37,858 nucleotides of DNA from an uncultured Lachnospiraceae bacterium (lineage in GTDB: Bacteria > Bacillota > Clostridia > Lachnospirales > Lachnospiraceae), in assembly GCA_947176505.1 (NCBI GenBank), contig CAMWQW010000033.1, positions 1-37,858 on the forward strand, written 5' to 3'. The notes beneath the pieces were generated by a model, which saw nothing but the letters and a program-made list of their open reading frames with translations, was not told where the DNA came from and searched no databases. Shown here piece after piece: positions 24,217-32,983 of the stretch; the first letter of the stretch is position 1; every line of letters starts with the position of its first letter. The translations under genes were made by a program, and so were the position numbers.

Positions 24217-25662
24217 ATGTTATTTAATTCTGTATCTTTCGGAATATTTATTATAATTGTATTTATACTCTACTATCTTGTACCGCATAAATACAGATGG
24301 ATTTTTATGCTCGCCGCCAGCTACGTTTTCTATATGAATCTTCATATCGGCTATGGCATTTTACTGTTGGCAACGACACTTCTGACATATCTGCTTGCAC
24401 GCAGACTAGAACAGGTGCAGACTGACTCTGCAAAGAAGCGCTGTCTTCTGGGCGGTATTCTTCCTCTCGTACTGATCCTGCTCTTTTATAAGACAGCCAA
24501 TCCTGTCATCGAACGGTTGAATCTGCTGATCGATGCGGGGCGCCTTACCATGCAGCCTCTCACCGTCAGGATTCTTCTACCCGCCGGTGTTTCCTTCTAT
24601 TTCTTCCAGTCCATAGGTTATCTGATCGATGTCTACCGGGGTAAAATCCATGCAGAACGGCATTTCGGATACTATGCGCTGTTTGTGTCCTTCTTTCCGC
24701 AGTTATTGGCGGGACCAATCGGCAGAGCGGATAGCCTGCTGCCTCAGTACAAGAAGAAACGTCCTTTTGATTATCAGAGAGTGACTTACGGCTTAAAGCT
24801 CATGACATGGGGATACTTTAAGAAACTGGTAATTGCCGATGTCTTTGCCGGTATCATCAATAAAATATATAACGATGTCCACGCCTATGTCGGTCTGGTC
24901 TTCATCATTGTCACAATCATGTTTGCCATCGAAATCTATTGCGATTTCTCTGGTTATTCCGATATCGCGATTGGCTGTGCAAGACTGTTTGGCATCGACT
25001 TGATGACGAATTTTAAAAGTCCCTATTTTTCTTTTTCTATCAAGGAATTTTGGAGTCGTTGGCATATATCACTCTCCACTTGGTTTCGGGACTATGTTTA
25101 TATACCGCTGGGCGGCAACCGGGTGTCAAGATGGCGCCACTGTCTGAATCTTCTTATCACTTTTCTGGTAAGCGGATTCTGGCACGGAAGCAGCCTCACC
25201 TATATATTCTGGGGCGGTGTCCATGGCGTGTTACAGATTATAGAGACATTTATTTATCCTAAAAAAAGAAACGGCGAGGAGGCCAGACACCGGAAGCACT
25301 GGTGGCAGCTCCCTCTTACTTTTGTCCTCCTGTGTTTTACATGGATTTTCTTCCGCGCAAACAGTATGCAGGATGCCCTCTGGGTTATCTCCAGACTTTT
25401 CTGGTATGCATCCAATCCCGGCAGCTATTTGCAGACCGCCGTTATCTGTCTCGGCGTCTCGCCCATTGCGGCAATGGGCATGGCGTTGTCGGTCATAGTG
25501 CTTGCTGCCTACGACCTCGCTTCCTTAAAGCATGATGTCATCGCTGATTTTTCGAAGCAGAAATTTTTTATCCGCTGGCCCGTATATGTATTGTTCCTAG
25601 TTATTATCGCACTCTTTGCCCCCAAAGGAGTGGCGACTGAATTTATTTACTTTCAATTCTGA
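24217..25662 (+). CDS. MBOAT O-acyltransferase, AlgI/PatA-like (copy 3)
   Basis: A 481-residue polytopic protein. I chose the ATG at 24217 because GAGGAG lies nine bases before it; a GTG at 24193 in frame is less likely. Signatures are PAGVSFYFFQSIGYLIDVY (122-140), PQLLAGP (161-167), EIYCDFSGYSD (239-249), FWSRWHISLSTWFRDYVY (278-295), PLGGNR (297-302), and VSGFWHG (His323) with VHG (His336). It is closest in motifs to copy 1. Its SGNH partner starts 41 bases downstream, making a complete transfer pair. The role is O-acylation of the exported glycan. Confidence 0.93.
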   Translation: MLFNSVSFGIFIIIVFILYYLVPHKYRWIFMLAASYVFYMNLHIGYGILLLATTLLTYLLARRLEQVQTDSAKKRCLLGGILPLVLILLFYKTANPVIERLNLLIDAGRLTMQPLTVRILLPAGVSFYFFQSIGYLIDVYRGKIHAERHFGYYALFVSFFPQLLAGPIGRADSLLPQYKKKRPFDYQRVTYGLKLMTWGYFKKLVIADVFAGIINKIYNDVHAYVGLVFIIVTIMFAIEIYCDFSGYSDIAIGCARLFGIDLMTNFKSPYFSFSIKEFWSRWHISLSTWFRDYVYIPLGGNRVSRWRHCLNLLITFLVSGFWHGSSLTYIFWGGVHGVLQIIETFIYPKKRNGEEARHRKHWWQLPLTFVLLCFTWIFFRANSMQDALWVISRLFWYASNPGSYLQTAVICLGVSPIAAMGMALSVIVLAAYDLASLKHDVIADFSKQKFFIRWPVYVLFLVIIALFAPKGVATEFIYFQF

Positions 25663-25703
25663 CACGCGGCTGTACAGACAATCAGAAAGGAATTGCCCAA
25701 GTT

Positions 25704-26669
25704 ATGAGAAAAATATATGACACTGTGCGTTTCGTATTAAAATGTATCCTGATTCCTGCGGCGGCTGTGCTCATTATCTGTATGATGAACAAGCCCTACA
25801 AGGAAATCAACGATCAAAAATATATGGACATCACCAAATTTGATACGCTGGGACGGGAATATTGGGAAATCAATATCGGTAATATGGGAAGCTCACACGG
25901 CGCCTACGATTTCAACTATACAAATATGACCTACTACGGATATATATGCTTTAATTTTGCCAACACAAGCCAGAGTTATGATTATGACTACGCGCTTTTA
26001 AAAGAATACGGACAATATATGGATGAGAATAGCGTACTTCTGATTCCCGTCTCTTATTTTTCTTTTAACAATGAGGTGGTGAACGAAACCGAGGCAGAAG
26101 CATTAAGCGTCCGCTACTATCGCTGCCTGTCGCCGGAAAATATTCCGAATTACGATCCATATGTAGATGTGATCACCAACAGACTGCCGATTCTGTCCGC
26201 CGGTCAGGATATCCTGAAGCTGTTTCCTAACTTAAATACCGCGCTGACTGCACATGCGGCTAACGAGGGAATTGACGTTGAGGAGTTTGCCAGAAGGGCA
26301 AAAGAGCGTTACAGCAGGCATTTCGATAACAAAGAAGAATATTTCATGCCGGAGCGAATCGAGGAATTGTATGCCATCATCAACTATTGTCAGGAACATC
26401 AGATTACTCCCGTCCTGATTACCACGCCCTTCTCGAAGTACTACACCGAGCAGGTTTCGCAGGAATTCCTGCAGCAATTCAATGATACCGTCACAAAAAT
26501 TGCAAGTGACACCGGTGTCAGTTACTATGACTATTCCCATGATGAACGATTTAACGGGAATCTGGAATATTTCTCAGACTCTGACCATCTGAATGAAACC
26601 GGCGCGCTATATTTCACGGATATCGTATGGAAAGAAGTAGCGGAGCTAAAGCCATATTATCCGTTCTAA
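25704..26669 (+). CDS. DltD-like SGNH-fold partner of MBOAT copy 3
   Basis: A 321-residue protein with one N-terminal membrane segment (about 10-28) and an outside domain. The nucleophile motif is NMGSSHGAYDF (60-70, Ser64). Near the C-terminus SDSDHLNETG (291-300) gives the Asp292/His295 pair of SGNH/DltD proteins. Mid-protein KERYSRHF (about 200-207) and ITTPFSKYY are typical of this group. An AAAGGAATTG stretch precedes the ATG. It is co-transcribed with the MBOAT and should pass or remove the acyl group outside. It ends 23 bases before the convergent stop at 26693, with no clear hairpin in the gap. Confidence 0.85.
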   Translation: MRKIYDTVRFVLKCILIPAAAVLIICMMNKPYKEINDQKYMDITKFDTLGREYWEINIGNMGSSHGAYDFNYTNMTYYGYICFNFANTSQSYDYDYALLKEYGQYMDENSVLLIPVSYFSFNNEVVNETEAEALSVRYYRCLSPENIPNYDPYVDVITNRLPILSAGQDILKLFPNLNTALTAHAANEGIDVEEFARRAKERYSRHFDNKEEYFMPERIEELYAIINYCQEHQITPVLITTPFSKYYTEQVSQEFLQQFNDTVTKIASDTGVSYYDYSHDERFNGNLEYFSDSDHLNETGALYFTDIVWKEVAELKPYYPF

Positions 26670-26692
26670 AATTTATACTTCATTTAATTAAT

Positions 26693-27628
26693 TCATGCCA
26701 ACATTCGTATCCTGCCGACGGCTTCCATCTCTACATGGCGGTCGTCCCGCAGGTAGAAATCTTTGGCTGCCTCTTCGCCAATCTCCTGCGTCACTTCCTC
26801 CGGAAGCGTCAAGCCGGGATGAAAAAGTATCTCCAGCACTCTGCCGTCCTGTTCCGCTTTCTTAACTATCTTCGGATACAATCTGACAATCCTGTCATAA
26901 TCCATATGCCCGCTCATCACAAGCCCCCACAGATACATCTGCTCCATGTGGTGCGCTTTCGCGTATCGATCCGCCCTATATGAATAGAAAGACAGCAATC
27001 TGTTTTTAACAAAATTAATGGGACGATAGGTCTTCCACAGTGAAACCTCCGAAAGAAAAGCACCCATCATTTCTTTGGAGTTGCGAATATACTCCACTTC
27101 ATACCGCTCCTTAGCTATTACTTCCGTCAGAGCCTCCCACACAACCGGAATCATGTGCGCATGCTGATGAGAGTCAATACGAATGCCATGCTGCGTACAG
27201 CCAATCCCGTGTTCCTTCGCTAAGTTCATAGCATGAATGACAGACGCCTGCACTCTGTCAATTTGTGCTTTTATCTCTATCTTTAACTGTTCTTTCGCGG
27301 CGTGTCGTTTCCACGGCAAATAGGATAATAGAAATACACCGCCCCAAGACAGTCCCATCAGACCGCTTTCGTCTGCAGTAAGCAGAGGCACCTGCTCTGT
27401 TCCGGACAGACTGCGTCCCTCCACAAAGTCCAAATGCACCGACATCTTCGGCAGAAACGGCAGCGAAGGTATCGATGCATACAATAATTCCATGCACTCA
27501 TCAAAACAAGACATATTAGGGACAATACTGATACTGTCCAGTTGTCCCCTTTTCATGCAGGAAAGCATATCTTCGGATGTATTGACAGTGAGTGCATAAT
27601 CGTCAGCATGAATATCTATTCCAGCCAT
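26693..27628 (-). CDS. ChbG/YdjC-family carbohydrate deacetylase
   Basis: About 311 residues from the ATG at 27628. The longer frame to 27847 lies within the upstream gene. The stop of that gene and this start form TAAGATG, so translation is coupled, with GGGGAG as ribosome site. YdjC signatures are the metal/catalytic HADDYALT (7-14), MSVHLDFVEG (about 88-97), GIRIDSHQHAHMIPVVW (about 166-182), and FHPG (about 269-272). The family removes N-acetyl groups from chitobiose or other HexNAc units, usually in the cytoplasm or on lipid-linked sugars. As the last gene of a glycan operon it may deacetylate a lipid-linked HexNAc. The substrate is inferred. Confidence 0.88.
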   Translation of the reverse strand: MAGIDIHADDYALTVNTSEDMLSCMKRGQLDSISIVPNMSCFDECMELLYASIPSLPFLPKMSVHLDFVEGRSLSGTEQVPLLTADESGLMGLSWGGVFLLSYLPWKRHAAKEQLKIEIKAQIDRVQASVIHAMNLAKEHGIGCTQHGIRIDSHQHAHMIPVVWEALTEVIAKERYEVEYIRNSKEMMGAFLSEVSLWKTYRPINFVKNRLLSFYSYRADRYAKAHHMEQMYLWGLVMSGHMDYDRIVRLYPKIVKKAEQDGRVLEILFHPGLTLPEEVTQEIGEEAAKDFYLRDDRHVEMEAVGRIRMLA

Positions 27629-27629
27629 C

Positions 27630-28700
27630 TTACCGTCTCCCCTCTCCCGCATTTTTATCTTCGTCACTCTGCAAAACCCCAAGTCCTCCTTCACCACTGC
27701 GCTGTGCGGCACGGTCATTCCCTGCACATTTATCCGCCTTCCACACAACCGTATCAATGATGTAACGCGGTCGATGCTTCGTCTCCATATAAATCTTACC
27801 GATATACTCGCCGATAATTCCAAGGGATAACAGCGTAATTCCGCCAATCAACAACGTCACAATCATCGTTGTCGTATAACCGGGCACATTTTTTCCCTGC
27901 ACCCAGTCTACCAGACTGATGATCGTCATAATAAAACTGAAAACAAATACAATAAAACCGAGCGCACTGATCATCCGCAGCGGTCTGGTGCTCATGGAAG
28001 TAATTCCGTCCATCGCCAGAGTCATCATTTTGCTCAATGTATACTTGGAATGTCCTGCCTCTCTTGCCTTGACGTCAAAATACACGACATCGGAAGGAAA
28101 TCCCATCGTCGGAATCAAGCCACGCAGAAACAAATTCGTCTCCTTATACTCCGCCAGCGCGTCCAGTGCTTTCTTGGACATCAGTCGATAATCCGCGTGA
28201 TTGGTAATCACCTTGCTGCCGAGAAGGTGCATCAGATTATAGTACAACGTAGCGCTGCCTTTTTTGAACACACCGTCAGAATGCCTGTCATTGCGCACTC
28301 CATATACTACTTCACTGCCAGCCATATAGCTATTTAAAAACTTATCCAATGCTTCAATATCCTGCTGTAAGTCCGCATCAATCGTCACCACTGCATCCGC
28401 ATACTGCCGCGCCACCATCATGCCCGCAAGGATTGCGCTCTGGTGCCCGTAGTTGCCTGCAAGACTGACCACGGAAAAAATCGCATCCTGTGCCGCTATA
28501 TGGTGCAGAAGTTCCAGTGTACGGTCCTTGCTGCCGTCATTGACAAACATCACCTTGCTGCCCGCGGCAATCTGCCCCGCCTGCATCAGGCGCCGAATTT
28601 TATCACTTAACACTTGCGCAGACTTCTCAATCACTTCTTCTTCGTTATAGCAAGGTACTACCAGATACAATACCGGTATGACTCTTTCCTTGTCCATCAT
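27630..28700 (-). CDS. GT2 polyprenyl-phosphate glycosyltransferase, GtrB/CsbB-like
   Basis: About 356 residues from the ATG at 28700 (a second ATG follows at once). The longer frame to 28790 overlaps the upstream gene, whose stop is at 28708. Signatures are LYLVVPCYNEEEVIEKS (11-27), VMFVNDGSKDRTLELL, the GtrB-type SLAGNYGHQSAILAGM, and the metal site TIDADLQQDIEALD. Two membrane segments follow (about 230-300), ending in SLGIIGEYIGKIYMETKHRP, the standard GtrB tail. The enzyme should make undecaprenyl-phosphate-hexose, the donor for GtrA and GT-C proteins. The last 45 residues are polar and not part of the family core. Confidence 0.92.
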   Translation of the reverse strand: MMDKERVIPVLYLVVPCYNEEEVIEKSAQVLSDKIRRLMQAGQIAAGSKVMFVNDGSKDRTLELLHHIAAQDAIFSVVSLAGNYGHQSAILAGMMVARQYADAVVTIDADLQQDIEALDKFLNSYMAGSEVVYGVRNDRHSDGVFKKGSATLYYNLMHLLGSKVITNHADYRLMSKKALDALAEYKETNLFLRGLIPTMGFPSDVVYFDVKAREAGHSKYTLSKMMTLAMDGITSMSTRPLRMISALGFIVFVFSFIMTIISLVDWVQGKNVPGYTTTMIVTLLIGGITLLSLGIIGEYIGKIYMETKHRPRYIIDTVVWKADKCAGNDRAAQRSGEGGLGVLQSDEDKNAGEGRR

Positions 28701-28707
28701 ACTTCTA

Positions 28708-29706
28708 TCATGCCTCTCTATAGTATTCCCGATACCACTCCACAAATCTGCCAAGTCCCTCTTCAATCGTAGTATCCGGCTTAAAATCATAGTCTTTCAT
28801 CAAATCCGTGACATCGGCATACGTCTGATACACGTCTCCCGGCTGCATCGGAAGATATTCTTTTACCGCTGTCATGCCAAGGCACTTCTCCAATGTCTCT
28901 ATATAGTCCATCAGCTTTACGGGTTTGTTATTACCGATATTATAAAGCTTATATCTCACTCCCTTATCACTCTGTACGGGCGGATTACAAAGAATATTCT
29001 CAACACCTTTCACAATATCGTCGATATAAGTGAAATCCCTATACATATCACCGTTATTATAAATCTGAATCGGCTCGCCTGACAGAATTTTCTGCGTAAA
29101 CTTATAATATGCCATATCCGGTCTGCCGAAAGGACCGTACACCGTGAAAAACCGAAGTCCTGTCACCGGAATATGATATAATTTGCTGTATGCATGCGCC
29201 ATCAGTTCATTGGACTTCTTCGTCGCTGCATACAGACTCACCGGTCCGTCCACCTGATCCTGCGTGGAAAAAGGAACCTTTTCGTTACCGCCGTACACAG
29301 AGCTTGACGATGCATAGACAAGATGCTCCACCGGAAAGAACCGGCAGCCTTCCAATATATGAAAAAATCCCATCATATTCGACTGCATATAGGCATCCGG
29401 ATTATCAATGCTGTAACGTACCCCCGCCTGTGCGCCCAGATTCACTACCACCTGCGGCGCATATTCCTGAAAAATCCGGAACACGTCTGACTTATCGCTC
29501 AAGTCGCCTTTGATAAATGTATAGTTTTCATACTGCTTTAATATTTGCAGTCTGTCTTTCTTAAGTTTCACATCATAATAGTCATTGAGATTGTCGAAAC
29601 CAACAACTCTTGCACCTTTTTCCAGAAGACTCTTTGATAAATGAAACCCGATAAATCCGGCTCCGCCGGTAATCAGATAAATTTTGCTTGTATCTAATGG
29701 ATTCAT
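28708..29706 (-). CDS. UDP-glucuronate 4-epimerase
   Basis: A 332-residue extended SDR. The NAD site is ITGGAGFIG (12-20), the catalytic region is YASSSSVYGG (131-140) with YAATK (Tyr159/Lys163). FDNLNDYYDVKLKKDRL (37-53), VNLGAQAGVRYS and LRFFTVYGPFGRPDMA are typical of glucuronate epimerases such as CapI and LpsL. It converts UDP-glucuronate to UDP-galacturonate in the cytoplasm. It lies nine bases after the UDP-glucose dehydrogenase, which supplies its substrate, with TAGGAGAAATT as ribosome site. Specificity is supported by both motifs and neighbour. Confidence 0.93.
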   Translation of the reverse strand: MNPLDTSKIYLITGGAGFIGFHLSKSLLEKGARVVGFDNLNDYYDVKLKKDRLQILKQYENYTFIKGDLSDKSDVFRIFQEYAPQVVVNLGAQAGVRYSIDNPDAYMQSNMMGFFHILEGCRFFPVEHLVYASSSSVYGGNEKVPFSTQDQVDGPVSLYAATKKSNELMAHAYSKLYHIPVTGLRFFTVYGPFGRPDMAYYKFTQKILSGEPIQIYNNGDMYRDFTYIDDIVKGVENILCNPPVQSDKGVRYKLYNIGNNKPVKLMDYIETLEKCLGMTAVKEYLPMQPGDVYQTYADVTDLMKDYDFKPDTTIEEGLGRFVEWYREYYREA

Positions 29707-29714
29707 AATTTCTC

Positions 29715-31025
29715 CTATCGTCCGATACTATAGTATTCCACGCCTGCGTTTTTCATTGCTTCTATGCTGAAAATATTACGTCCGTCATACACGAGCGGTA
29801 TCTGCATTTTCTCTTTAAACATTTCGGGGGCAATCGCCTTAATCTCTCCCCACTCCGTAAAAATAAAACAGATATTGGCACCGTCAAGCGCTTCCTCGGG
29901 TGTTTGGACATAGTGTATGGCGCCCTTTTCAATCTGTCCTTCCGGATATTTCTTCTTAAAGTTATCTGCCGCAACAGGATCATAAGCATAGATATCCGCG
30001 CCGCTCTCTAACAGAAGCTGTACATTATCCAAAGAAGGGGCTTCCCTCAAATCGTCCGTTCCCGCCTTAAAAGCAAGTCCCAATACTGCCACTTTCAGAT
30101 TCTGGAATGTAATCATACGATTGCTTGCCTTATGGAACAGCTTCGTCTTCTGCTCCGCATTCACATCCACCGCAGCTTCCACGGTACGCAGTCTGTAACC
30201 GTTCTGTGTCGCCAGATATTTAAGCGCTTTGGTATCCTTCGGAAAACAGCTTCCGCCGTAACCCACACCGGCATTTAAGAATTTGGCGCCGATTCTCGCG
30301 TCATAACTCATGCCCTCCGCCACAGCGTCGATATCCGCGCCGACCAGCTCGCACAAATTGGCAATATCGTTCATATAGGAAATCTTTAAAGCCAAGAAAT
30401 CATTGCAGGCATATTTGATCATCTCCGCGGAGCGCCTGTTGACGGACACAATCGGAAGTCCGAAGGGCTCATAAATCTTCTTTAGCTTCGCCTCCGCCTC
30501 TTTGCTTTCTGTACCGATAATAATTCTTGCCGCATGAAGCGTATCATGCACGGCAGAACCTTGGGCAAGAAATTCCGGATTGGACGCTACTTCAATCTTC
30601 ACATCCCTTGTCAGGAAATCTCTGATGAACTGCTCCACCTTGTCGTTCGTTCCCACCGGAACCGTAGATTTAACGACTACCAGACAATCCTGCTCCACAG
30701 ATTCCGCAATCTGCCTCGACACCGTAGCAATATAGCTTAGATTGGCGGAACCATCCGGCTGTTCCGGTGTCCCCACTCCGATAAAGATTGCATCGGCATC
30801 CTTGTAAGCGCTCTTATAGTCAGTCGTATAATGCAGCCTGCCCGTAGCATTATTCTTCTGCATTAACTCTTCCAATCCCTCTTCATAGATAGGAGACTTC
30901 CCGCTCTCCATCATTTTGACTTTATTCTCATCCACGTCCACGCATGTAACGTCATGCCCCTTCTCCGCGAAGCACACTCCCGCTACCAATCCGACGTATC
31001 CTGTTCCGGCTACTGTTATTTTCAC
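29715..31025 (-). CDS. UDP-glucose 6-dehydrogenase
   Basis: 436 residues from a GTG at 31025, chosen because AGGAGG lies eight bases before it and the product then begins MKITVAGTGYVG, the usual start. A longer frame to 31112 covers intergenic repeats. The NAD site is AGTGYVGLV (6-14). The catalytic cysteine is in GYGGSCFPKDTKAL (255-268, Cys260). VKSTVPVGT and LAFKAGTDDLREAPS are further family signatures. It oxidises UDP-glucose to UDP-glucuronate. It begins a set of genes after a 257-base structured gap and may be transcribed from upstream or from within that gap. Confidence 0.95.
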   Translation of the reverse strand: MKITVAGTGYVGLVAGVCFAEKGHDVTCVDVDENKVKMMESGKSPIYEEGLEELMQKNNATGRLHYTTDYKSAYKDADAIFIGVGTPEQPDGSANLSYIATVSRQIAESVEQDCLVVVKSTVPVGTNDKVEQFIRDFLTRDVKIEVASNPEFLAQGSAVHDTLHAARIIIGTESKEAEAKLKKIYEPFGLPIVSVNRRSAEMIKYACNDFLALKISYMNDIANLCELVGADIDAVAEGMSYDARIGAKFLNAGVGYGGSCFPKDTKALKYLATQNGYRLRTVEAAVDVNAEQKTKLFHKASNRMITFQNLKVAVLGLAFKAGTDDLREAPSLDNVQLLLESGADIYAYDPVAADNFKKKYPEGQIEKGAIHYVQTPEEALDGANICFIFTEWGEIKAIAPEMFKEKMQIPLVYDGRNIFSIEAMKNAGVEYYSIGR

Positions 31026-31057
31026 TGTTTTATCCTCCTGAATCATCCTGCTGAACC

Positions 31058-31214
31058 TTGGCAGCGCAAGCCAAACTCCCGCAAGAATTACTTTGTAATT
31101 CTTGCAACGCAAGCCGCAGTGCTAGCTCGTAAAACCGTTGGTTTTCCGAGCTCACGGGCTTCGCCCTATCACTCCATAACCTGACAAAGGCGCCTGCAAG
31201 CAGTCGCTTTGTCA
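31058..31214 (-). repeat. Row of at least five hairpins in the gap 31026-31282
   Basis: In order on the plus strand: TTGGC (31058-31062) with GCCAA (31070-31074); GCAAGAATTAC (31081-31091) with GTAATTCTTGC (31095-31105), perfect over 11 pairs with a TTT loop; GCTCGtAAAAC (31125-31135) with GTTTTcCGAGC (31141-31151); GGGC with GCCC (31156-31166); and TGACAAAG (31182-31189) with CTTTGTCA (31207-31214), which encloses CTGC/GCAG (31194-31203). No T run follows, and no ORF is likely. It could be a structured leader or small RNA, or a dispersed repeat cluster. Confidence 0.75.
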
Positions 31215-31282
31215 TCTTATTTCGTGGCACTGCTCATTGCCTACGCGAATATTATATCAAATTCCTTCTTCGATTGCGACAC

Positions 31283-32023
31283 CTAAAACTGCCTCAGCAC
31301 CCGAAACGTTCTCTTTATCGTAATAAAAAGCGGGTGCGGCACTCCATTCTTTTTAAGTGCCATATAACCTTCCTTAAAAGATACCAGATAATTGCCAAGT
31401 CCCGCATTGCTCGTCCCGCCGTAGAACATGGCGACCAGCACTTCGGGCACATACGCCAGCCGGTTCTTCTCGTCTTTCAAAAAGCGAACCATAAATTCAT
31501 AATCCGCGGCACATCGGTAGCTGATGTCATAAACGCCATATTTCTCGTAAATCTGTCTCTTTATAAACAATGTCGGATGTCCCGGCATCCAGCCGTCCTT
31601 GAGTCTTCCCTCTCCCATGTGCCAGCTTCTGACAATACGCTCGCCATCCGTATAAATCAAGTCGGAGTGTGCACCGATGCAGCCGTCTCCTCCCTGTTCT
31701 ATCGCCCGCACCAGTTTCGTCACCGCATCCGGTGTGCATAGCTTATCATTGCACACTGCCACAATATCTCCGGTGCACATGGACCACGCCTTGTTCATGG
31801 CATCATAGAGCCCTCTGTCCGGCTCAGATATCCATCGAATACCGAGTTCTATCGGAGCGCTCGCCGCAAACTCACGAATCGTATCAACTGTCCCGTCCGT
31901 AGAGCCTCCGTCCACAATGACTACCTCTATGGAACTATAATCTTGCGCCCGAATGCTTTCCAAAGTGACTGTCAGATGCTCTTTTACATTGTATGTTGTT
32001 ATTAGTAAAGATACCTTCTGCAT
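31283..32023 (-). CDS. GT2 family glycosyltransferase
   Basis: A 246-residue single-domain GT-A enzyme, ATG behind GAGGAG. Signatures are SLLITTYNVKEHLTVTLES (5-23), VEVVIVDGGSTDGTVDTI region (about 33-50), WISEPDRGLYDAMNKAW with the metal/nucleotide site VAVCNDK. There is no membrane segment. It starts nine bases after the SDR reductase stop, so it belongs to the CDP-sugar part of the operon and is the best candidate to transfer the dideoxyhexose. It resembles short GT2 enzymes of capsule and O-antigen clusters. The donor is inferred from position. Confidence 0.9.
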   Translation of the reverse strand: MQKVSLLITTYNVKEHLTVTLESIRAQDYSSIEVVIVDGGSTDGTVDTIREFAASAPIELGIRWISEPDRGLYDAMNKAWSMCTGDIVAVCNDKLCTPDAVTKLVRAIEQGGDGCIGAHSDLIYTDGERIVRSWHMGEGRLKDGWMPGHPTLFIKRQIYEKYGVYDISYRCAADYEFMVRFLKDEKNRLAYVPEVLVAMFYGGTSNAGLGNYLVSFKEGYMALKKNGVPHPLFITIKRTFRVLRQF

Positions 32024-32032
32024 AACACTCCT

Positions 32033-32983
32033 CTATGCCAAAATGCTGCGTATACCGACGCAAAAATCCGTGTGTTCAATACTGCCTATATGCTGTTCCA
32101 AAAGCGTGGTATCGGCACACAGATACATCACCTGTTTATCATTGTAAGGAATCAGACCGATACCCAGCTTTCGTTCCAATTCCGGATCGTCTTCCGCAAT
32201 CTTCTCTCCTTGATATTCCCTTACCACACGGTAAATATCTCTGATATAACTTCGCAGTTCCCGCGCCTGTCCGCTTCCCACACAGTAGACCTCTCCGTCC
32301 GCCCCCTTCGTTCCGAGCGCATAGAATATCGCCGCGGCATCCTTGCTGTACAAGTAATCCCACATCTGTTGTCCGGGTGTAAACGCAGTAGATTCCCCAT
32401 TCCAAATCTTCCGGACCGCACTCATAACCATGCTTCCGGCACCGTCGTAGGGACCGTACACACTCAAAATTCTTGTCCAAATGTGCTTCATCTTTTTCTG
32501 ATGGCACGCTACGCGGCTCATCTGCCCCGCGCACAGTTTCGCCATGCCATATCCGTTCTCCGGATCCGCAGGGGTATCCGGCGCAAGCTTTCCTTCTTTT
32601 CTTCCGTATTCCGCCTGTGAGCCTGCCCCGATAAAAGTATGGCATCCCAAACGCCCGGCAAGCTCCACTGCGTCCAATGTATACGCAATGTTATCCGTCT
32701 GCAAATGCATGTCATTTCTGGCGTCTCCTACGGTTCCGCTCCACGCAAAATGATAGAAAACCTCATAGGTTTTTGCCGGCATATCTTCAGCAAATAGTTT
32801 TCGATATTCAGATAAATCCGCCTCAATCACCTCAACATAAGGTGAATCGGGAATATATTTGATTCTTCCGGAACCTCTGTGGCAAATTGCCAGTACATAT
32901 GTCTTTTCCTCTATGCATTTCTCAATTAACGCCATGCCGATCGCACCGGTAGGTCCGGATATTACTATGTTTTTCATCTTCAT
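32033..32983 (-). CDS. SDR-family CDP-sugar reductase/epimerase candidate
   Basis: A 316-residue extended SDR. The dinucleotide site is ISGPTGAIG (8-16). The catalytic residues are Ser122 in IGAGSQAEYG (118-127) and Tyr145/Lys149 in YGMAK. The start ATG follows the upstream stop directly (TGAATG), so translation is coupled. With rfbF, rfbG and rfbH genes upstream, it most likely reduces the 3,6-dideoxy-4-keto product to a CDP-3,6-dideoxyhexose, as abequose (RfbJ) or paratose (RfbS) synthases do. The final stereochemistry cannot be read from sequence. The reductase call is based on context plus fold. Confidence 0.82.
   Translation of the reverse strand: MKMKNIVISGPTGAIGMALIEKCIEEKTYVLAICHRGSGRIKYIPDSPYVEVIEADLSEYRKLFAEDMPAKTYEVFYHFAWSGTVGDARNDMHLQTDNIAYTLDAVELAGRLGCHTFIGAGSQAEYGRKEGKLAPDTPADPENGYGMAKLCAGQMSRVACHQKKMKHIWTRILSVYGPYDGAGSMVMSAVRKIWNGESTAFTPGQQMWDYLYSKDAAAIFYALGTKGADGEVYCVGSGQARELRSYIRDIYRVVREYQGEKIAEDDPELERKLGIGLIPYNDKQVMYLCADTTLLEQHIGSIEHTDFCVGIRSILA

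Noticed and set aside
27629..27847. N-terminal extension of the ChbG/YdjC-type protein
   Set aside because: It lies in another frame of the upstream GT2. The coupled TAAGATG start matches the family N-terminus.
31026..31112. N-terminal extension of UDP-glucose dehydrogenase
   Set aside because: The extension translates the hairpin region, and the GTG at 31025 has an ideal ribosome site and the family's normal start.
31058..31214. Possible CRISPR array or integron attC site
   Set aside because: The hairpins differ from each other in sequence and spacing, there are no equal repeats with spacers, and no cas or integrase gene is present.
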